Shown: positions 36,903 through 45,143 of the stretch, one piece after another | Numbering within the stretch: position 1 is the stretch's first letter | Layout of the letters: each line of letters starts with the position of its first letter | Position numbers and translations under genes: made by a program | The notes under the pieces: model-generated | What the model was told of the DNA's origin: nothing | What the model saw: the letters and a program-made list of their open reading frames with translations, nothing else | Databases searched by the model: none | Source of the DNA: an uncultured Treponema sp. | Lineage (GTDB): Bacteria; Spirochaetota; Spirochaetia; Treponematales; Treponemataceae | Reading direction: 5' to 3' | NCBI RefSeq assembly: GCF_945873775.1 | Contig: NZ_CAMCEC010000002.1 | Span: forward strand, 1-64,000 | DNA length: 64,000 bases

Positions 36903-39080
36903 TTAACGCAATTTATTCATCAACTCAACACGGCTATGAACATCAAGTTTTTTGAAAATCTTTTTGTTGTGGCTCGCAACAGTTCCAAGACTTATAAAAA
37001 GTTCCTCTGCAATGTCTTTGTCGCTTTTTCCAGAAATTATAAGTTCTGCAATCTGCTTTTCTCTTGAAGACAATTTTTTCATAAAGTCCTCGGATTTTTC
37101 TTCGCCAGTTTTTATTAAAGTTACTTCCTTTTTCTTTTCATGTTTTTGCTCTTTTTTCTTAGACGGAGAAAATCTAGTTTTATTTATTATCACGCTGGAA
37201 TCTTTTGAATTTTCAACACGCTTAAAATCAAACACAACTGAAAATTTAAACTTGCTGTCATTTTTTGAAACAGACAAATCTCCTCGGTAAAATTTTGCAA
37301 TGCGCATAAGAAATGTAAAATTGCGTTTTTCATTTTCAGTTTCCATGCGCGAAAGAGCTTCTTCAACTGTCTGGGAATCCATCGTATTCGAAACTGAAAA
37401 AACAAAATTTTCTTCATCGCCTTTCAGCGAAACAGAAACTTCAGTATTCGGAACAGAAACTTCAATAACAGAATTCAAAAACGATATAAAGAAAAGCTCC
37501 ACAACTCTCATGTCCGCAAGAATCACCGTTTCCGGCTGAATGTCCATTGAATAAGAAATTGCATTTGGCTTAGCTGAGCAAAAAATCTTAGAAGCCTGAA
37601 TGCAGCTTTTAAAAAAATCCGCAAGAAGAATCGGCTGGTTTTCAATTTCAGTTTCATCATTGCACATTCTAAGAGTTGCAAGCGTGTCGCTTATTTTTGC
37701 AGAATTGATTTTAATCCTTTCTATATAGGAAGTGTTTTTCGGAGTGAAAACCTGGCCAGAAAGAATATCTGCCATGCTCAAAGTCTGTGCTGAATCAAAT
37801 AAAATATTTTTCATAAGACGTTCAATCAGATTTTTTTGCTTAAGAAGATCTGAATTCTGCGCCTTTATTTTTTCAAGCTCAACTTTTGAACTATGAGACT
37901 CCTGCCGAATTTTATAAGTTATAAAACAAAGCGAAGGCATCGTAATCAGCAAGTAAGATAAAAACAAAATTAAAAATTCATCAGCGCATATAAAATCAAA
38001 AAAAACATTGTTGTCTTTAAATCTTAAAATCCTTACAACTTGAGCCAGCATTGAAAACAAAATCTGCGGAATCCAAAGCAAAAGAATTATCCGTGCGCTT
38101 TTTTGCATCGACTTCAAGCACATAAATATAGAAGCAATAAAAAAAACTTTTGTTGTTATAGAAAGCGCGGCGTAAGAATAAAGCATTGTCTGGTCAGCCC
38201 TCACCGTTAAAAGAACACAAAACATAACAACTATAAGCTGAATTTCAACTGGAGAAAGTTTTTTATAAACTGATTTTGAATTTCCTTTTAAAACTGTATC
38301 AGCAGAAAGAATTAAAAACATCAGGATAAAACTTTCAAAATAATACGCAAGCCTTGTTGAAAATGAAAACGGATTTAAAAAATTCCACAAGAATACAGGC
38401 CCGATTCCTTTCAACTGAAGCTGAAGCAAAATATAAAACAAAGCCGCCATTGACAAGAAAAACGGCATTGGCTGGCGCACAGCAACCGCATATATAAAAA
38501 GCAAGGCAAAAATGCAAAAGCTTATTCCCAAAACAATATAAAGTTTTGCAAAATAAATTCTCCGTGAATTAAAAAAATCAAGCTCCGTAACAAACTTGAT
38601 ATATATAAAATTTCCATTGTGATTTTTTATTTTTATCCTAAAGCAAGTGTCATCATCGTATCCTGAATTTCTAAAAACCGGAAACGCCTGCAAACTGTCT
38701 GGTGCTTCTATTTTATCTGTTGAAATTTTATGTCCGACTTTTCCAATGTAAAAAAATTTTCCTCCACGCTTTTCATAAAATTCCGCGGAATCTATATATT
38801 CATTTCCAAGGCTTATGACGCAATGCTGAATTTCTGAAATTTCAGGCTTTATTTCAATCCATAAGTTTCCATCATAAAATCCCGGATTTATAGGATTTTT
38901 TGCAGTCTTAAACAAATTGTCATCAAGCTCATCAACATCTTTTTGCGCAGTTGCGTCGATAAACTGTTTTACATGAATTGGAATTTCCTTTCCTGCTGAT
39001 TTTCTTGATTTTGCAAATAAAGGCAACAAACTGCATACCAAAAGCACAGATAAAAAAAGCAGATATTTTTTGTTTTTCAT
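36903..39080 (-). CDS. 7TM-DISM sensor with degenerate kinase-like region and LuxR helix-turn-helix
   Basis: A 725-aa membrane receptor-regulator. Signal peptide (MKNKKYLLFLSVLLVCSLLPLFA), an extracytoplasmic 7TMR-DISM-type sensor domain to about residue 180, seven transmembrane helices (about 185-400), a coiled coil, and a region resembling histidine-kinase dimerisation and ATPase domains but without the phospho-acceptor His context or the DxGxG nucleotide-binding box. A Lys-rich linker leads to a C-terminal LuxR helix-turn-helix (LSSREKQIAELIISGKSDKDIAEELFISLGTVASHN, near residues 665-700). It may act as a one-component membrane-bound transcription factor. TATAAT ends 6 nt before the ATG at 39080. 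Confidence 0.85.
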   Translation of the reverse strand: MKNKKYLLFLSVLLVCSLLPLFAKSRKSAGKEIPIHVKQFIDATAQKDVDELDDNLFKTAKNPINPGFYDGNLWIEIKPEISEIQHCVISLGNEYIDSAEFYEKRGGKFFYIGKVGHKISTDKIEAPDSLQAFPVFRNSGYDDDTCFRIKIKNHNGNFIYIKFVTELDFFNSRRIYFAKLYIVLGISFCIFALLFIYAVAVRQPMPFFLSMAALFYILLQLQLKGIGPVFLWNFLNPFSFSTRLAYYFESFILMFLILSADTVLKGNSKSVYKKLSPVEIQLIVVMFCVLLTVRADQTMLYSYAALSITTKVFFIASIFMCLKSMQKSARIILLLWIPQILFSMLAQVVRILRFKDNNVFFDFICADEFLILFLSYLLITMPSLCFITYKIRQESHSSKVELEKIKAQNSDLLKQKNLIERLMKNILFDSAQTLSMADILSGQVFTPKNTSYIERIKINSAKISDTLATLRMCNDETEIENQPILLADFFKSCIQASKIFCSAKPNAISYSMDIQPETVILADMRVVELFFISFLNSVIEVSVPNTEVSVSLKGDEENFVFSVSNTMDSQTVEEALSRMETENEKRNFTFLMRIAKFYRGDLSVSKNDSKFKFSVVFDFKRVENSKDSSVIINKTRFSPSKKKEQKHEKKKEVTLIKTGEEKSEDFMKKLSSREKQIAELIISGKSDKDIAEELFISLGTVASHNKKIFKKLDVHSRVELMNKLR

Positions 39081-39086
39081 AACTGA

Positions 39087-39112
39087 ATTATAACCCAAGT
39101 TATTTTAAAATC
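39087..39112 (-). promoter_or_regulatory. Promoter abutting the 7TM-LuxR gene
   Basis: Minus strand TTGATT, 16-nt spacer, TATAAT, then 6 nt to the ATG at 39080. Upstream at about 39155-39170 is TACCAT-TTGC-ATGGTA, a palindrome that could be an operator. Confidence 0.6.
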
Positions 39113-39250
39113 AAATAAAATTTACCATATTTTAGGTATAAAACTACCATTTGCATGGTATTTGAAGCGGTTTTTCACATCTCTATCATTCAAATCAATA
39201 AAGTTGAAGAGATTAAATATATAGTTTTTCACATATAAATTGAAAAACAA

Positions 39251-39349
39251 AGGCCGTTCTGATTGAAGTGCAATTCACACTTCGTTTTTCAGAGCGGTCT
39301 TTTTTGTTTTATAAAGCAATGATGGAATTTTCATTGCGTTGCTTTTTTT
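39251..39349 (+). terminator. Two tandem terminator-like hairpins upstream of dapA
   Basis: Hairpin 1: AGGCCGTTCTGA (39251-39262) with TCAGAGCGGTCT (39289-39300), an inner GAAGTG / CACTTC hairpin, then TTTTT. Hairpin 2: GCAATGA (39316-39322) with TCATTGC (39331-39337), followed by GTTGC and seven T; alternative pairing AAAGCAA / TTGCTTT exists. No + strand gene lies upstream, so they end either an unseen small RNA or a dapA leader. Confidence 0.6.
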
Positions 39350-39367
39350 CTATAAAAATGCAATAAT
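39339..39367 (+). promoter_or_regulatory. Candidate dapA promoter
   Basis: TTGCTT (39339-39344), 17-nt spacer, AATAAT (39362-39367). The -35 overlaps the tail of hairpin 2. The GGAGG ribosome site follows at about 39382. Confidence 0.5.
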
Positions 39368-39392
39368 TACGCAAAAATATTTGGAGGTCCCT

Positions 39393-40307
39393 ATGATTAA
39401 ATTGCGCGGTGCTTTTACAGCAATGATTACACCAATGAACGGTGATGGTTCAATAGATTACGAGGGCTTCAGAAAAAATGTAAAATTTCAGCTTGAACAG
39501 GGCATAGACGGTCTGGTTCCTCTTGGAACAACGGCAGAAACTCCGACTCTTGATGAAAAACCTGGAAGCGAAGAAGACAAAATTATCGAAATTGTATTCG
39601 AGGAAGTCCGCAAATTTGAAGAAACCTCTGGTAAAAAAATTCCTGTAATTCTTGGAGCTGGTTCAAACAACACAAAGGACGCGGTTCTTTACTGCGAAAG
39701 AGCAAAAAAAGCCGGGGCAGACGCGGCGCTTGTTGTAACTCCGTATTATAACAAACCTTCAAAAGAAGGAATTTTCCGCCACTTTGAAGCAGTTTCAAAA
39801 GTCGGAATTCCGATTATCGTTTACAACATTCAAGGAAGAACAGGACTTAATATTCCTACAGACTTGCTCGAAAGAATTGCGGAACTTCCAAATATTGCCG
39901 GTGTAAAAGAAGCAAGCGGAAATGTGGCTCAGATGATGGAAGTAATCGGGCAGATAAAGAGAAAAAAGCCTGACTTTGCAGTTCTTTCTGGAGACGACGG
40001 ACTTACGCTTCCGCTTATTGCAGCTGGAGGAGATGGAATTATTTCTGTTGCTTCAAATTTAATTCCAGCCCTGATGCACGAGCTTGCGGATTCGGCTCTA
40101 AAAGGAAACTTTGAGAAAGCCCGTGAGATTCACTACAGACTTGCGCCTTTCTTTAAAGCTGAATTCTGTGACGGAAACCCGACTTCAATAAAGTACGCTA
40201 TGAATTTCAAAGGACTTCCAGCTGGTCCGTGCAGGCTTCCGCTTGTTGAAGTTACAGAAAAAGCTAAAGAGATTATAAAAGATGCTTTGGCTGAATGTAA
40301 ATTATAA
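39393..40307 (+). CDS. dapA: 4-hydroxy-tetrahydrodipicolinate synthase
   Basis: Condenses pyruvate with aspartate semialdehyde, the first committed step to diaminopimelate and lysine. It shows LRGAFTAMITPM, the GTTAETPTLD active-site loop, TPYYNKPSKEGIFRHF with the catalytic Tyr, the IVYNIQGRTG block and the Schiff-base lysine in GVKEASG. Length 304 aa. The ATG at 39393 has GGAGG 5 nt upstream; a longer frame from 39339 lacks one. It is followed 27 nt later by asd, whose product is its substrate. Confidence 0.94.
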   Translation: MIKLRGAFTAMITPMNGDGSIDYEGFRKNVKFQLEQGIDGLVPLGTTAETPTLDEKPGSEEDKIIEIVFEEVRKFEETSGKKIPVILGAGSNNTKDAVLYCERAKKAGADAALVVTPYYNKPSKEGIFRHFEAVSKVGIPIIVYNIQGRTGLNIPTDLLERIAELPNIAGVKEASGNVAQMMEVIGQIKRKKPDFAVLSGDDGLTLPLIAAGGDGIISVASNLIPALMHELADSALKGNFEKAREIHYRLAPFFKAEFCDGNPTSIKYAMNFKGLPAGPCRLPLVEVTEKAKEIIKDALAECKL

Positions 40308-40334
40308 ATTTAATCAGTTTTTAGGGGAAATATT

Positions 40335-41429
40335 ATGGCAGACAAATTGAAAGTAGGTGTTTTGGGCGCAACTGGAATGGTTGGTCAGCGTTATATAAAA
40401 TTGTTGGAAAATCATCCGTGGTTTGAAGTAACTTATGTTGCGGCAAGTCCTCGTTCTGCAGGAAAAGCGTATAAAGATGCGGTAAAGAACCGTTGGCTTA
40501 TTGGCGCTGAAATTCCTGCTGGCGTTGCAGATTTGATTGTTGAGGACGCAAATGACGAGAAAAAGGCTCTTGGAAAATGCCAGTTTGTTTTTTCTGCGCT
40601 TGAAATGGGCAAGGAAGAAATAAAGGCTCTTGAAGCCGCTTACGCTGCGGAAGGAATTCCGGTTGTTTCTAACGCTTCTGCAAACCGCTGGACGGAAGAC
40701 GTTCCAATGCTCGTGCCGGAAATCAACTATTCCCACCTTGATGTGATTGCTGAACAGAAAAAGCACCACGGCTGGGACAAAGGTTTTATTGCAGTAAAAC
40801 CGAACTGCTCGCTCCAGACTTACATGATGCCGATTCACGCGCTGATTCAGGCCGGCTACCCGATTAAAAGAATGATTGTAACAACTTTGCAGGCAACAAG
40901 CGGCGCAGGTTATCCGGGCGTTCCTTCTTTTGACATGATTGATAATATCGTTCCGTTTATTGGTGGCGAGGAAGAAAAGACTGAAAAAGAATGTCTTAAA
41001 ATTCTTGGAAAAGTTCAGGACGGAAAAATCGTTAACGCTGAATATCCGGTTGTTTCTTCAACTTGCACACGCGTTCCTGTAATTGACGGACACACAGCTT
41101 GCGTTTCGCTTGAATTTGCGGACAAAAAGCCAAGCCTTGAAGAAATTGAGAAAATCTGGACTTCTTATAAATCAGTTCCGCAGGAATTGAATCTTCCGAG
41201 CGCGCCGGAACATCCGATTGTTGTTCGCCACGAAGAAAACCGACCGCAGCCACGCCGCGACCGCGAGACAGAAAAAGGAATGGCTTGCGTAATCGGACGC
41301 CTTCGCCCATGCAATGTGTTTGACATAAAGTTTGTTTCGCTTAGCCACAACACAAAGCGCGGAGCGGCACTTGGCGGAATACTGAACGCAGAATTGCTCA
41401 AGGCAAAAGGATTTTTTGACAATCTGTAG
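40335..41429 (+). CDS. asd: Aspartate-semialdehyde dehydrogenase, archaeal/fungal-like type
   Basis: Reduces aspartyl phosphate to aspartate semialdehyde, the branch point for Lys, Thr and Met. It has the cofactor motif GVLGATGMVGQRYIKLL, the active-site cysteine in KPNCSLQTYMM, QATSGAGYPGVPS, STCTRVPVIDGH with the catalytic His, and the ending RGAALGGILNAELL. The subfamily is the one typical of archaea and fungi, not the E. coli one. Length 364 aa. An AGGGGAA ribosome site precedes the ATG. It forms an operon with dapA. Confidence 0.94.
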   Translation: MADKLKVGVLGATGMVGQRYIKLLENHPWFEVTYVAASPRSAGKAYKDAVKNRWLIGAEIPAGVADLIVEDANDEKKALGKCQFVFSALEMGKEEIKALEAAYAAEGIPVVSNASANRWTEDVPMLVPEINYSHLDVIAEQKKHHGWDKGFIAVKPNCSLQTYMMPIHALIQAGYPIKRMIVTTLQATSGAGYPGVPSFDMIDNIVPFIGGEEEKTEKECLKILGKVQDGKIVNAEYPVVSSTCTRVPVIDGHTACVSLEFADKKPSLEEIEKIWTSYKSVPQELNLPSAPEHPIVVRHEENRPQPRRDRETEKGMACVIGRLRPCNVFDIKFVSLSHNTKRGAALGGILNAELLKAKGFFDNL

Positions 41430-41444
41430 GAAGAATTCCGGTTT

Positions 41445-41636
41445 TGTCATTGCCGTACTTGATACGGCAATCTCTAAAAGCAGATTCCTGACCGAGTTTA
41501 CTGCGTAAACATCGCAGTGTCGCAGCACGGGAATGACATAAAGACTGAACTTCAATGTCATTGCCGAGCATGAAATTTCGTGTCATTGACTGGCAAGAAC
41601 TTTTGTGTCATTGCCCGGCGCGACCGGGCAATCTAG
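41445..41636. repeat. Dispersed TGTCATT hairpin repeat (copy C plus three partial copies)
   Basis: A full element spans 41445-41538: TGTC, stem ATTGCCGTA / TACGGCAAT around CTTGA, then the inner palindrome GTTTAC-TGC-GTAAAC (41496-41510) and GGAATGACA at the end. Partial copies start at TGTCATTG 41556, 41581 and 41606; the last has stem TTGCCCGG / CCGGGCAA around CGCGA. It fills the gap between asd and arfB. Confidence 0.75.
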
Positions 41637-41662
41637 CAGAAAAATCTTCAATAAAAAACATG

Positions 41663-41694
41663 GAGCTGTCTGAACACAGGCGGCTCTTTTTTTT
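41663..41694 (+). terminator. Intrinsic terminator of the dapA-asd operon
   Basis: GAGCTGTCTG / CAGGCGGCTC with an AACA loop, followed by eight T. It lies 30 nt before arfB. Confidence 0.75.
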
Positions 41695-41724
41695 CAGGCT
41701 GAAATATTTTTACGGAAAAATTCA

Positions 41725-42135
41725 ATGGATAAACAAGAACTTCATAATTCAATTTGCAGCAACGCGCTTTTCTCATTTGCACGTTCTGGCGGAAAGGGCG
41801 GACAAAATGTAAACAAAGTAAATACAAAAGTCCACATCGCAATTCCGCTTGCAAAACTTTCAGGACTTTCTGAAAAAGAACTGGAGCTTTTAACAAGCAA
41901 ACTAAAATCTTCAATCAACAAGGACTTTGAAATTTTCATTGACTGTGAAGACTCAAGATTTCAAGAGCAAAACAGAAAAATTGCACTGGAACGGCTCGAA
42001 TCAAAAATCGTTTCAGCTGTAAAAATCAACAAAAAGCGAATAAAAACAAAGCCAACCGCAGCTTCAAAAGAAAAACGTCTTAAAACTAAAAAACTCAAAT
42101 CGCTTTTAAAACAACAGCGCGCATTTAAGTTCTAA
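41725..42135 (+). CDS. arfB: Release-factor-like peptidyl-tRNA hydrolase ArfB
   Basis: A 136-aa protein with only the catalytic domain of class I release factors. The GGQ motif lies in ARSGGKGGQNVNKVNTKV (near residue 30), and the C-terminal tail is basic (KKRIKTKPTAASKEKRLKTKKLKSL), as in ArfB/YaeJ, which inserts into the mRNA channel to rescue stalled ribosomes. Family knowledge supports the role; the assignment is by motif and length. A sequence very like its last 40 nt recurs near 43937-43977. Confidence 0.9.
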   Translation: MDKQELHNSICSNALFSFARSGGKGGQNVNKVNTKVHIAIPLAKLSGLSEKELELLTSKLKSSINKDFEIFIDCEDSRFQEQNRKIALERLESKIVSAVKINKKRIKTKPTAASKEKRLKTKKLKSLLKQQRAFKF

Positions 42136-42177
42136 TGCTGAGCTTCATTTTCATTTCAACATGGCAAACAACGCAAG

Positions 42178-43116
42178 CTAAAACTCAATCAGCTTGGTTG
42201 AGATGCTCGCGGCGCTTTCATCCACAGTTACAAGGCGGAACGCGCCGTTCTTAAAGAGCGCGGAAGTGTTTATCTGCGAGAAATCGCCGAATCCATGCTC
42301 AAAAACCGTGTGGACGTGGCCGCCGAAAAGTGCTTTCACGTTGTTTTTCGCAAAAAGCGAAAGAAGATAGTTGCGCTCGGTTGTATCTTCAAGAGCCATG
42401 AACGGAACGTTGTCGCTGTAAAAAGGATAATGCGAGAAAACCATTTTCGGATTTGAATCCGATTTCAGCAGTTTTTCAAAATCATCAAGCTGGTCTGTTC
42501 CAAACGCGCCGTTTCCTGTGTCCACAAAATAAAAGCTGAACGGCAACGAATCAGAATCGTCTGAGCCAGCCGAAAGCGAAAAATAATACGTTGACTTGTA
42601 CGGATAAATCGTTTTTTTCCAGTTTGTCCAGCCGTTGTTGTAAAGGTCGTGGTTTCCAAGAATCGTGTAAATCTTAAAGTCTTCCGCCGAATCCACAACA
42701 TTTTTTTTCACTGCAAGATTTCTGATTCTTTCAAGATATGAATTGTAGTCGCTGCACTCGGACAAATGCCCGCCGTCGGCAGTGTCGCCCAAATTTATTA
42801 TGAACCTCGGAATTTTTGTCTTGTCGCTGCTTTCAAAAAGCGATGAAATCTCGTCTAAGAATTCGCTCATTTTTGATGAATGAACGTCGCTCGCGCCAAT
42901 GTGAACGTCCGTCACAACGATAAAGCTGTATTTTCCGCCCAATCCTAAATCCGAAGAAAGGACAGTTTCACCGCTCAAATCTGAAAATCCGCTGAAACGC
43001 TCGTCAACGTCTTCCTCGCCGAACAAAAGCTGGTAGAATCCGTAGTTCGCGCATGAAGAAAATGCAAGCGGAATCAAAAATGAAGCCAAGATGAAAAATC
43101 TTCTAAATTTTCTCAA
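42178..43116 (-). CDS. Lipoprotein metallophosphoesterase
   Basis: Secreted calcineurin-like phosphoesterase anchored as a lipoprotein (FFILASFLIPLAFSSC). Metal-binding motifs: VVTDVHIGASD, INLGDTADGG, LGNHDLY, FSHYPF and GGHVH, in canonical order. Substrate unknown. I chose the TTG at 43116: GCGAGG lies 8 nt upstream, it starts LRKFRRFFIL, and its TTGA overlaps the TGA stop of the preceding gene, a typical translational coupling; an ATG at 43143 is possible. 312 aa. Confidence 0.82.
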   Translation of the reverse strand: MRKFRRFFILASFLIPLAFSSCANYGFYQLLFGEEDVDERFSGFSDLSGETVLSSDLGLGGKYSFIVVTDVHIGASDVHSSKMSEFLDEISSLFESSDKTKIPRFIINLGDTADGGHLSECSDYNSYLERIRNLAVKKNVVDSAEDFKIYTILGNHDLYNNGWTNWKKTIYPYKSTYYFSLSAGSDDSDSLPFSFYFVDTGNGAFGTDQLDDFEKLLKSDSNPKMVFSHYPFYSDNVPFMALEDTTERNYLLSLFAKNNVKALFGGHVHTVFEHGFGDFSQINTSALFKNGAFRLVTVDESAASISTKLIEF

Positions 43117-43841
43117 AATGAAAACCTCGCTTTCAAATTCCATTCGTAGCGGTCGATGTAAGGCGCAACAACGAACTGGTCGCGCAAACGCAAGCCAAAA
43201 TCGGAAGAGATTCTAAGTCCGCTTTTGAAATTCCACGCGAATCCGAGAGAATAAAGCGGCGTGAACGCAAGCGGATAACGGTAAAGCTCGTGCGAAACGA
43301 TAGAACCGTAAATTTCCGCGCCGGAATCAAAATAATAATTCAAGGCGACAGAGCCGCTCAAAGAAAAATCCCAGAGAAAATCGCGGTCAACAGCGTCAAT
43401 TCGAGCAAACTTCAAGCCAGAGCCAAGATTCGCACGAAAGTCAAAGCGATTTTTTAAGGCAAGGCGGAAAACGCCTTCAAGATAAATGTCGTGCTCAGAA
43501 TACAAATCGTAATAACGCTGAAAATGATAGACAAATTCCGCGCCGAAGCCGATTTTCTGGTTTTCAGTCTCCTGATTCAGCCGCGGGAAAAAATAATTTC
43601 CAAGCATTGCAAAGTCAAAAATTTTGTCGGAGAACTGGACGGAAGCAAGAGCCTTGTAATCCGGCGAGAAATTTTCTTTCTCCTGAAATCCGTAAGTGAA
43701 ATTAAAAGGATTGAATTCGCGCTCCACATTTTTTGCCGCGACGTAGCCGGTGCCAGCCTCGACAAACTGCGTTACGCGCGGAAACGCGGAGCAAAAAGCG
43801 CAGGAGAAAATCAAACCGAAAAGCAAAAAAATTCTCTTCAT
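43113..43841 (-). CDS. Predicted outer-membrane beta-barrel protein
   Basis: A 242-aa secreted protein with signal peptide MKRIFLLFGLIFSCAFCSA. The mature chain is rich in aromatic residues alternating with polar ones (FGAEFVYHFQRYYDLY, SVALNYYFDSGAEIYG) and ends in Phe (KARFSF), as expected for outer-membrane barrels. No family is recognised. The ATG at 43841 (MKRIF) starts the signal peptide; a longer frame to 43919 is unlikely. It is coupled by a 4-nt overlap to the lipoprotein phosphoesterase, suggesting a shared envelope function. Confidence 0.72.
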   Translation of the reverse strand: MKRIFLLFGLIFSCAFCSAFPRVTQFVEAGTGYVAAKNVEREFNPFNFTYGFQEKENFSPDYKALASVQFSDKIFDFAMLGNYFFPRLNQETENQKIGFGAEFVYHFQRYYDLYSEHDIYLEGVFRLALKNRFDFRANLGSGLKFARIDAVDRDFLWDFSLSGSVALNYYFDSGAEIYGSIVSHELYRYPLAFTPLYSLGFAWNFKSGLRISSDFGLRLRDQFVVAPYIDRYEWNLKARFSF

Positions 43842-43936
43842 TTCAATTCTAATTATAAAATTTTGACTGAATTTATCAAGGGAAAAAACAAAGGCAACTT
43901 GTCCATAAAAATAGGACACATTTAAAAGAAAAATAC

Positions 43937-43977
43937 TTCAAAACACTTTTAAATAGCAGCACGCATTTAAGTTCTAG
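43937..43977. repeat. Degenerate copy of the arfB 3' end
   Basis: A 41-nt stretch matches the end of arfB (42093-42134) at roughly 34 of 42 positions, including the exact 15-mer CGCATTTAAGTTCTA. The two copies flank the beta-barrel/phosphoesterase pair as direct repeats. Confidence 0.55.
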
Positions 43978-43991
43978 TCAGAGAGTAAAAA

Positions 43992-44356
43992 GAACTTGTT
44001 TATAAGCAAATTCATCTGTTTTTAAAGGAAAAACACTTGTTTATGACACAAATTCATCTATTTTTAGACTAAAAACACTTCATTCTGCACTAAATTCATC
44101 TGTTTTTAGGCTAAAACCACTTGTTTTTACACAAATTTCATCTGTTTTTTAACCAAAAACACTTCATTTTACACTAAATTCATCTAGTTTTTAGTCAAAA
44201 ACACTTGTTTTAGCACAAAATTCATCTGTTTTTTGACAAAAACTAGTTGTTTTTGAACTAAAATCATCTAGTTTTTTAATAAAAACACTTTGTTTTAACA
44301 AAAAATAAAGTGTTTTATAACCAGAAACAGTTGTTTCTAGCCATAAAACACTTTGC
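43992..44356. repeat. 42-bp non-coding tandem repeat array (about 8-9 units)
   Basis: Degenerate units with period about 42 bp, each of the form ACTTGTTTTTACACAAATTC followed by ATCTGTTTTTAGNCTAAAAAC. Each unit carries a near-palindrome GTTTTTAG-N-CTAAAAAC and a second one AAAACA-CT-TGTTTT. Stops occur in every frame, so it is not coding. No unique spacers, so it is not CRISPR. It ends right at the manA stop codon. Confidence 0.8.
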
Positions 44357-44360
44357 AGAA

Positions 44361-45134
44361 CTAGCAAATCTTCATGAATTTTGCATTTCCGCTTATAGAA
44401 ATTGCTTCGTCAGGGAAAACAACAGCAATATCTTCTTGAGCCATAGGAATTTTTGTTCCATTAGAACCGCAAAGCTCAGCATTCTGCCCTTCAAGCAAGT
44501 AAAGCAAAGTCAGTTTCTTGGGAGCAAAACTTTTTTCCTCAAACAATTCAAGTGAAAAGTATTCGCACTCAAACTTTCCAGGGAAAGGACCTGCCTTTAA
44601 TAGATTGTTGTTCTTAAGAGATTCAAGGCTTTTTTGAACATGAAGCTCGCGCGGACGTCCCCAGTCATACATTCTGTAAGTTATGTTGCTTGACTGCTGG
44701 ACTTCCAGAACGCGGATTCCTTTTCCAATAGCGTGAACTGTTCCAGACGGAATAAAAACAAAGTCGCCTTTCTTTACGCTGACAAAATTCAGTTCATTCT
44801 GAAAAGTTCCTTGCTGTATAGAAGAAGCAATCTGTTCCTTGGAAAAATTTTCCTTTATTCCGTAAGCAAGTTTGGCATCAGGCTCTGCATCAAGAACATA
44901 CCAGCATTCAGTTTTTCCGCGCACGCCATCCCCTTCAAGTTTTTTTGCAGTTTCATCATCAGGATGAACTTGAACAGAAAGCGTTTCATTCGCCTGAATT
45001 ACTTTCACAATAAGAGGATAGTCCTTCCCGATGGCATTTAGAAAATCTTTCTGGCAGCCATCAGGATGTGTGGAAGCTATCCATCTTTCGTATCCCCAGA
45101 TTTTATCACACTGAATAGGATTAAGCTTTAACAT
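44361..45134 (-). CDS. manA: Mannose-6-phosphate isomerase, class I (short)
   Basis: Interconverts mannose-6-phosphate and fructose-6-phosphate. The zinc-binding and active-site blocks are VIQANETLSVQVHPDD, GKTECWYVLDA, FVFIPSGTVHAIGKGIRVLEVQQSSN and TYRMYDWGR. Length 257 aa marks the short Firmicutes-like form. It is the last gene of the mannan locus and delivers mannose to glycolysis; a phosphomannomutase to convert mannose-1-phosphate is needed but not in the window. It starts 9 nt after the second GH130 gene. Confidence 0.93.
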   Translation of the reverse strand: MLKLNPIQCDKIWGYERWIASTHPDGCQKDFLNAIGKDYPLIVKVIQANETLSVQVHPDDETAKKLEGDGVRGKTECWYVLDAEPDAKLAYGIKENFSKEQIASSIQQGTFQNELNFVSVKKGDFVFIPSGTVHAIGKGIRVLEVQQSSNITYRMYDWGRPRELHVQKSLESLKNNNLLKAGPFPGKFECEYFSLELFEEKSFAPKKLTLLYLLEGQNAELCGSNGTKIPMAQEDIAVVFPDEAISISGNAKFMKIC

Positions 45135-45143
45135 TTTTGCATC

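Noticed and set aside
39230-39392. Lysine riboswitch (L box) before dapA
   Set aside because: The leader is too short and lacks the five-helix core and conserved L-box sequences; only two simple terminator-like hairpins are seen.
40314-40838. Long open frame on the minus strand opposite asd (174 codons)
   Set aside because: It is a mirror of the asd codon pattern, lacks a ribosome site and has no recognisable protein features; asd has all catalytic motifs.
43992-44356. CRISPR array
   Set aside because: The whole 42-bp unit is repeated with scattered changes; there are no constant repeats alternating with unique spacers and no cas genes.
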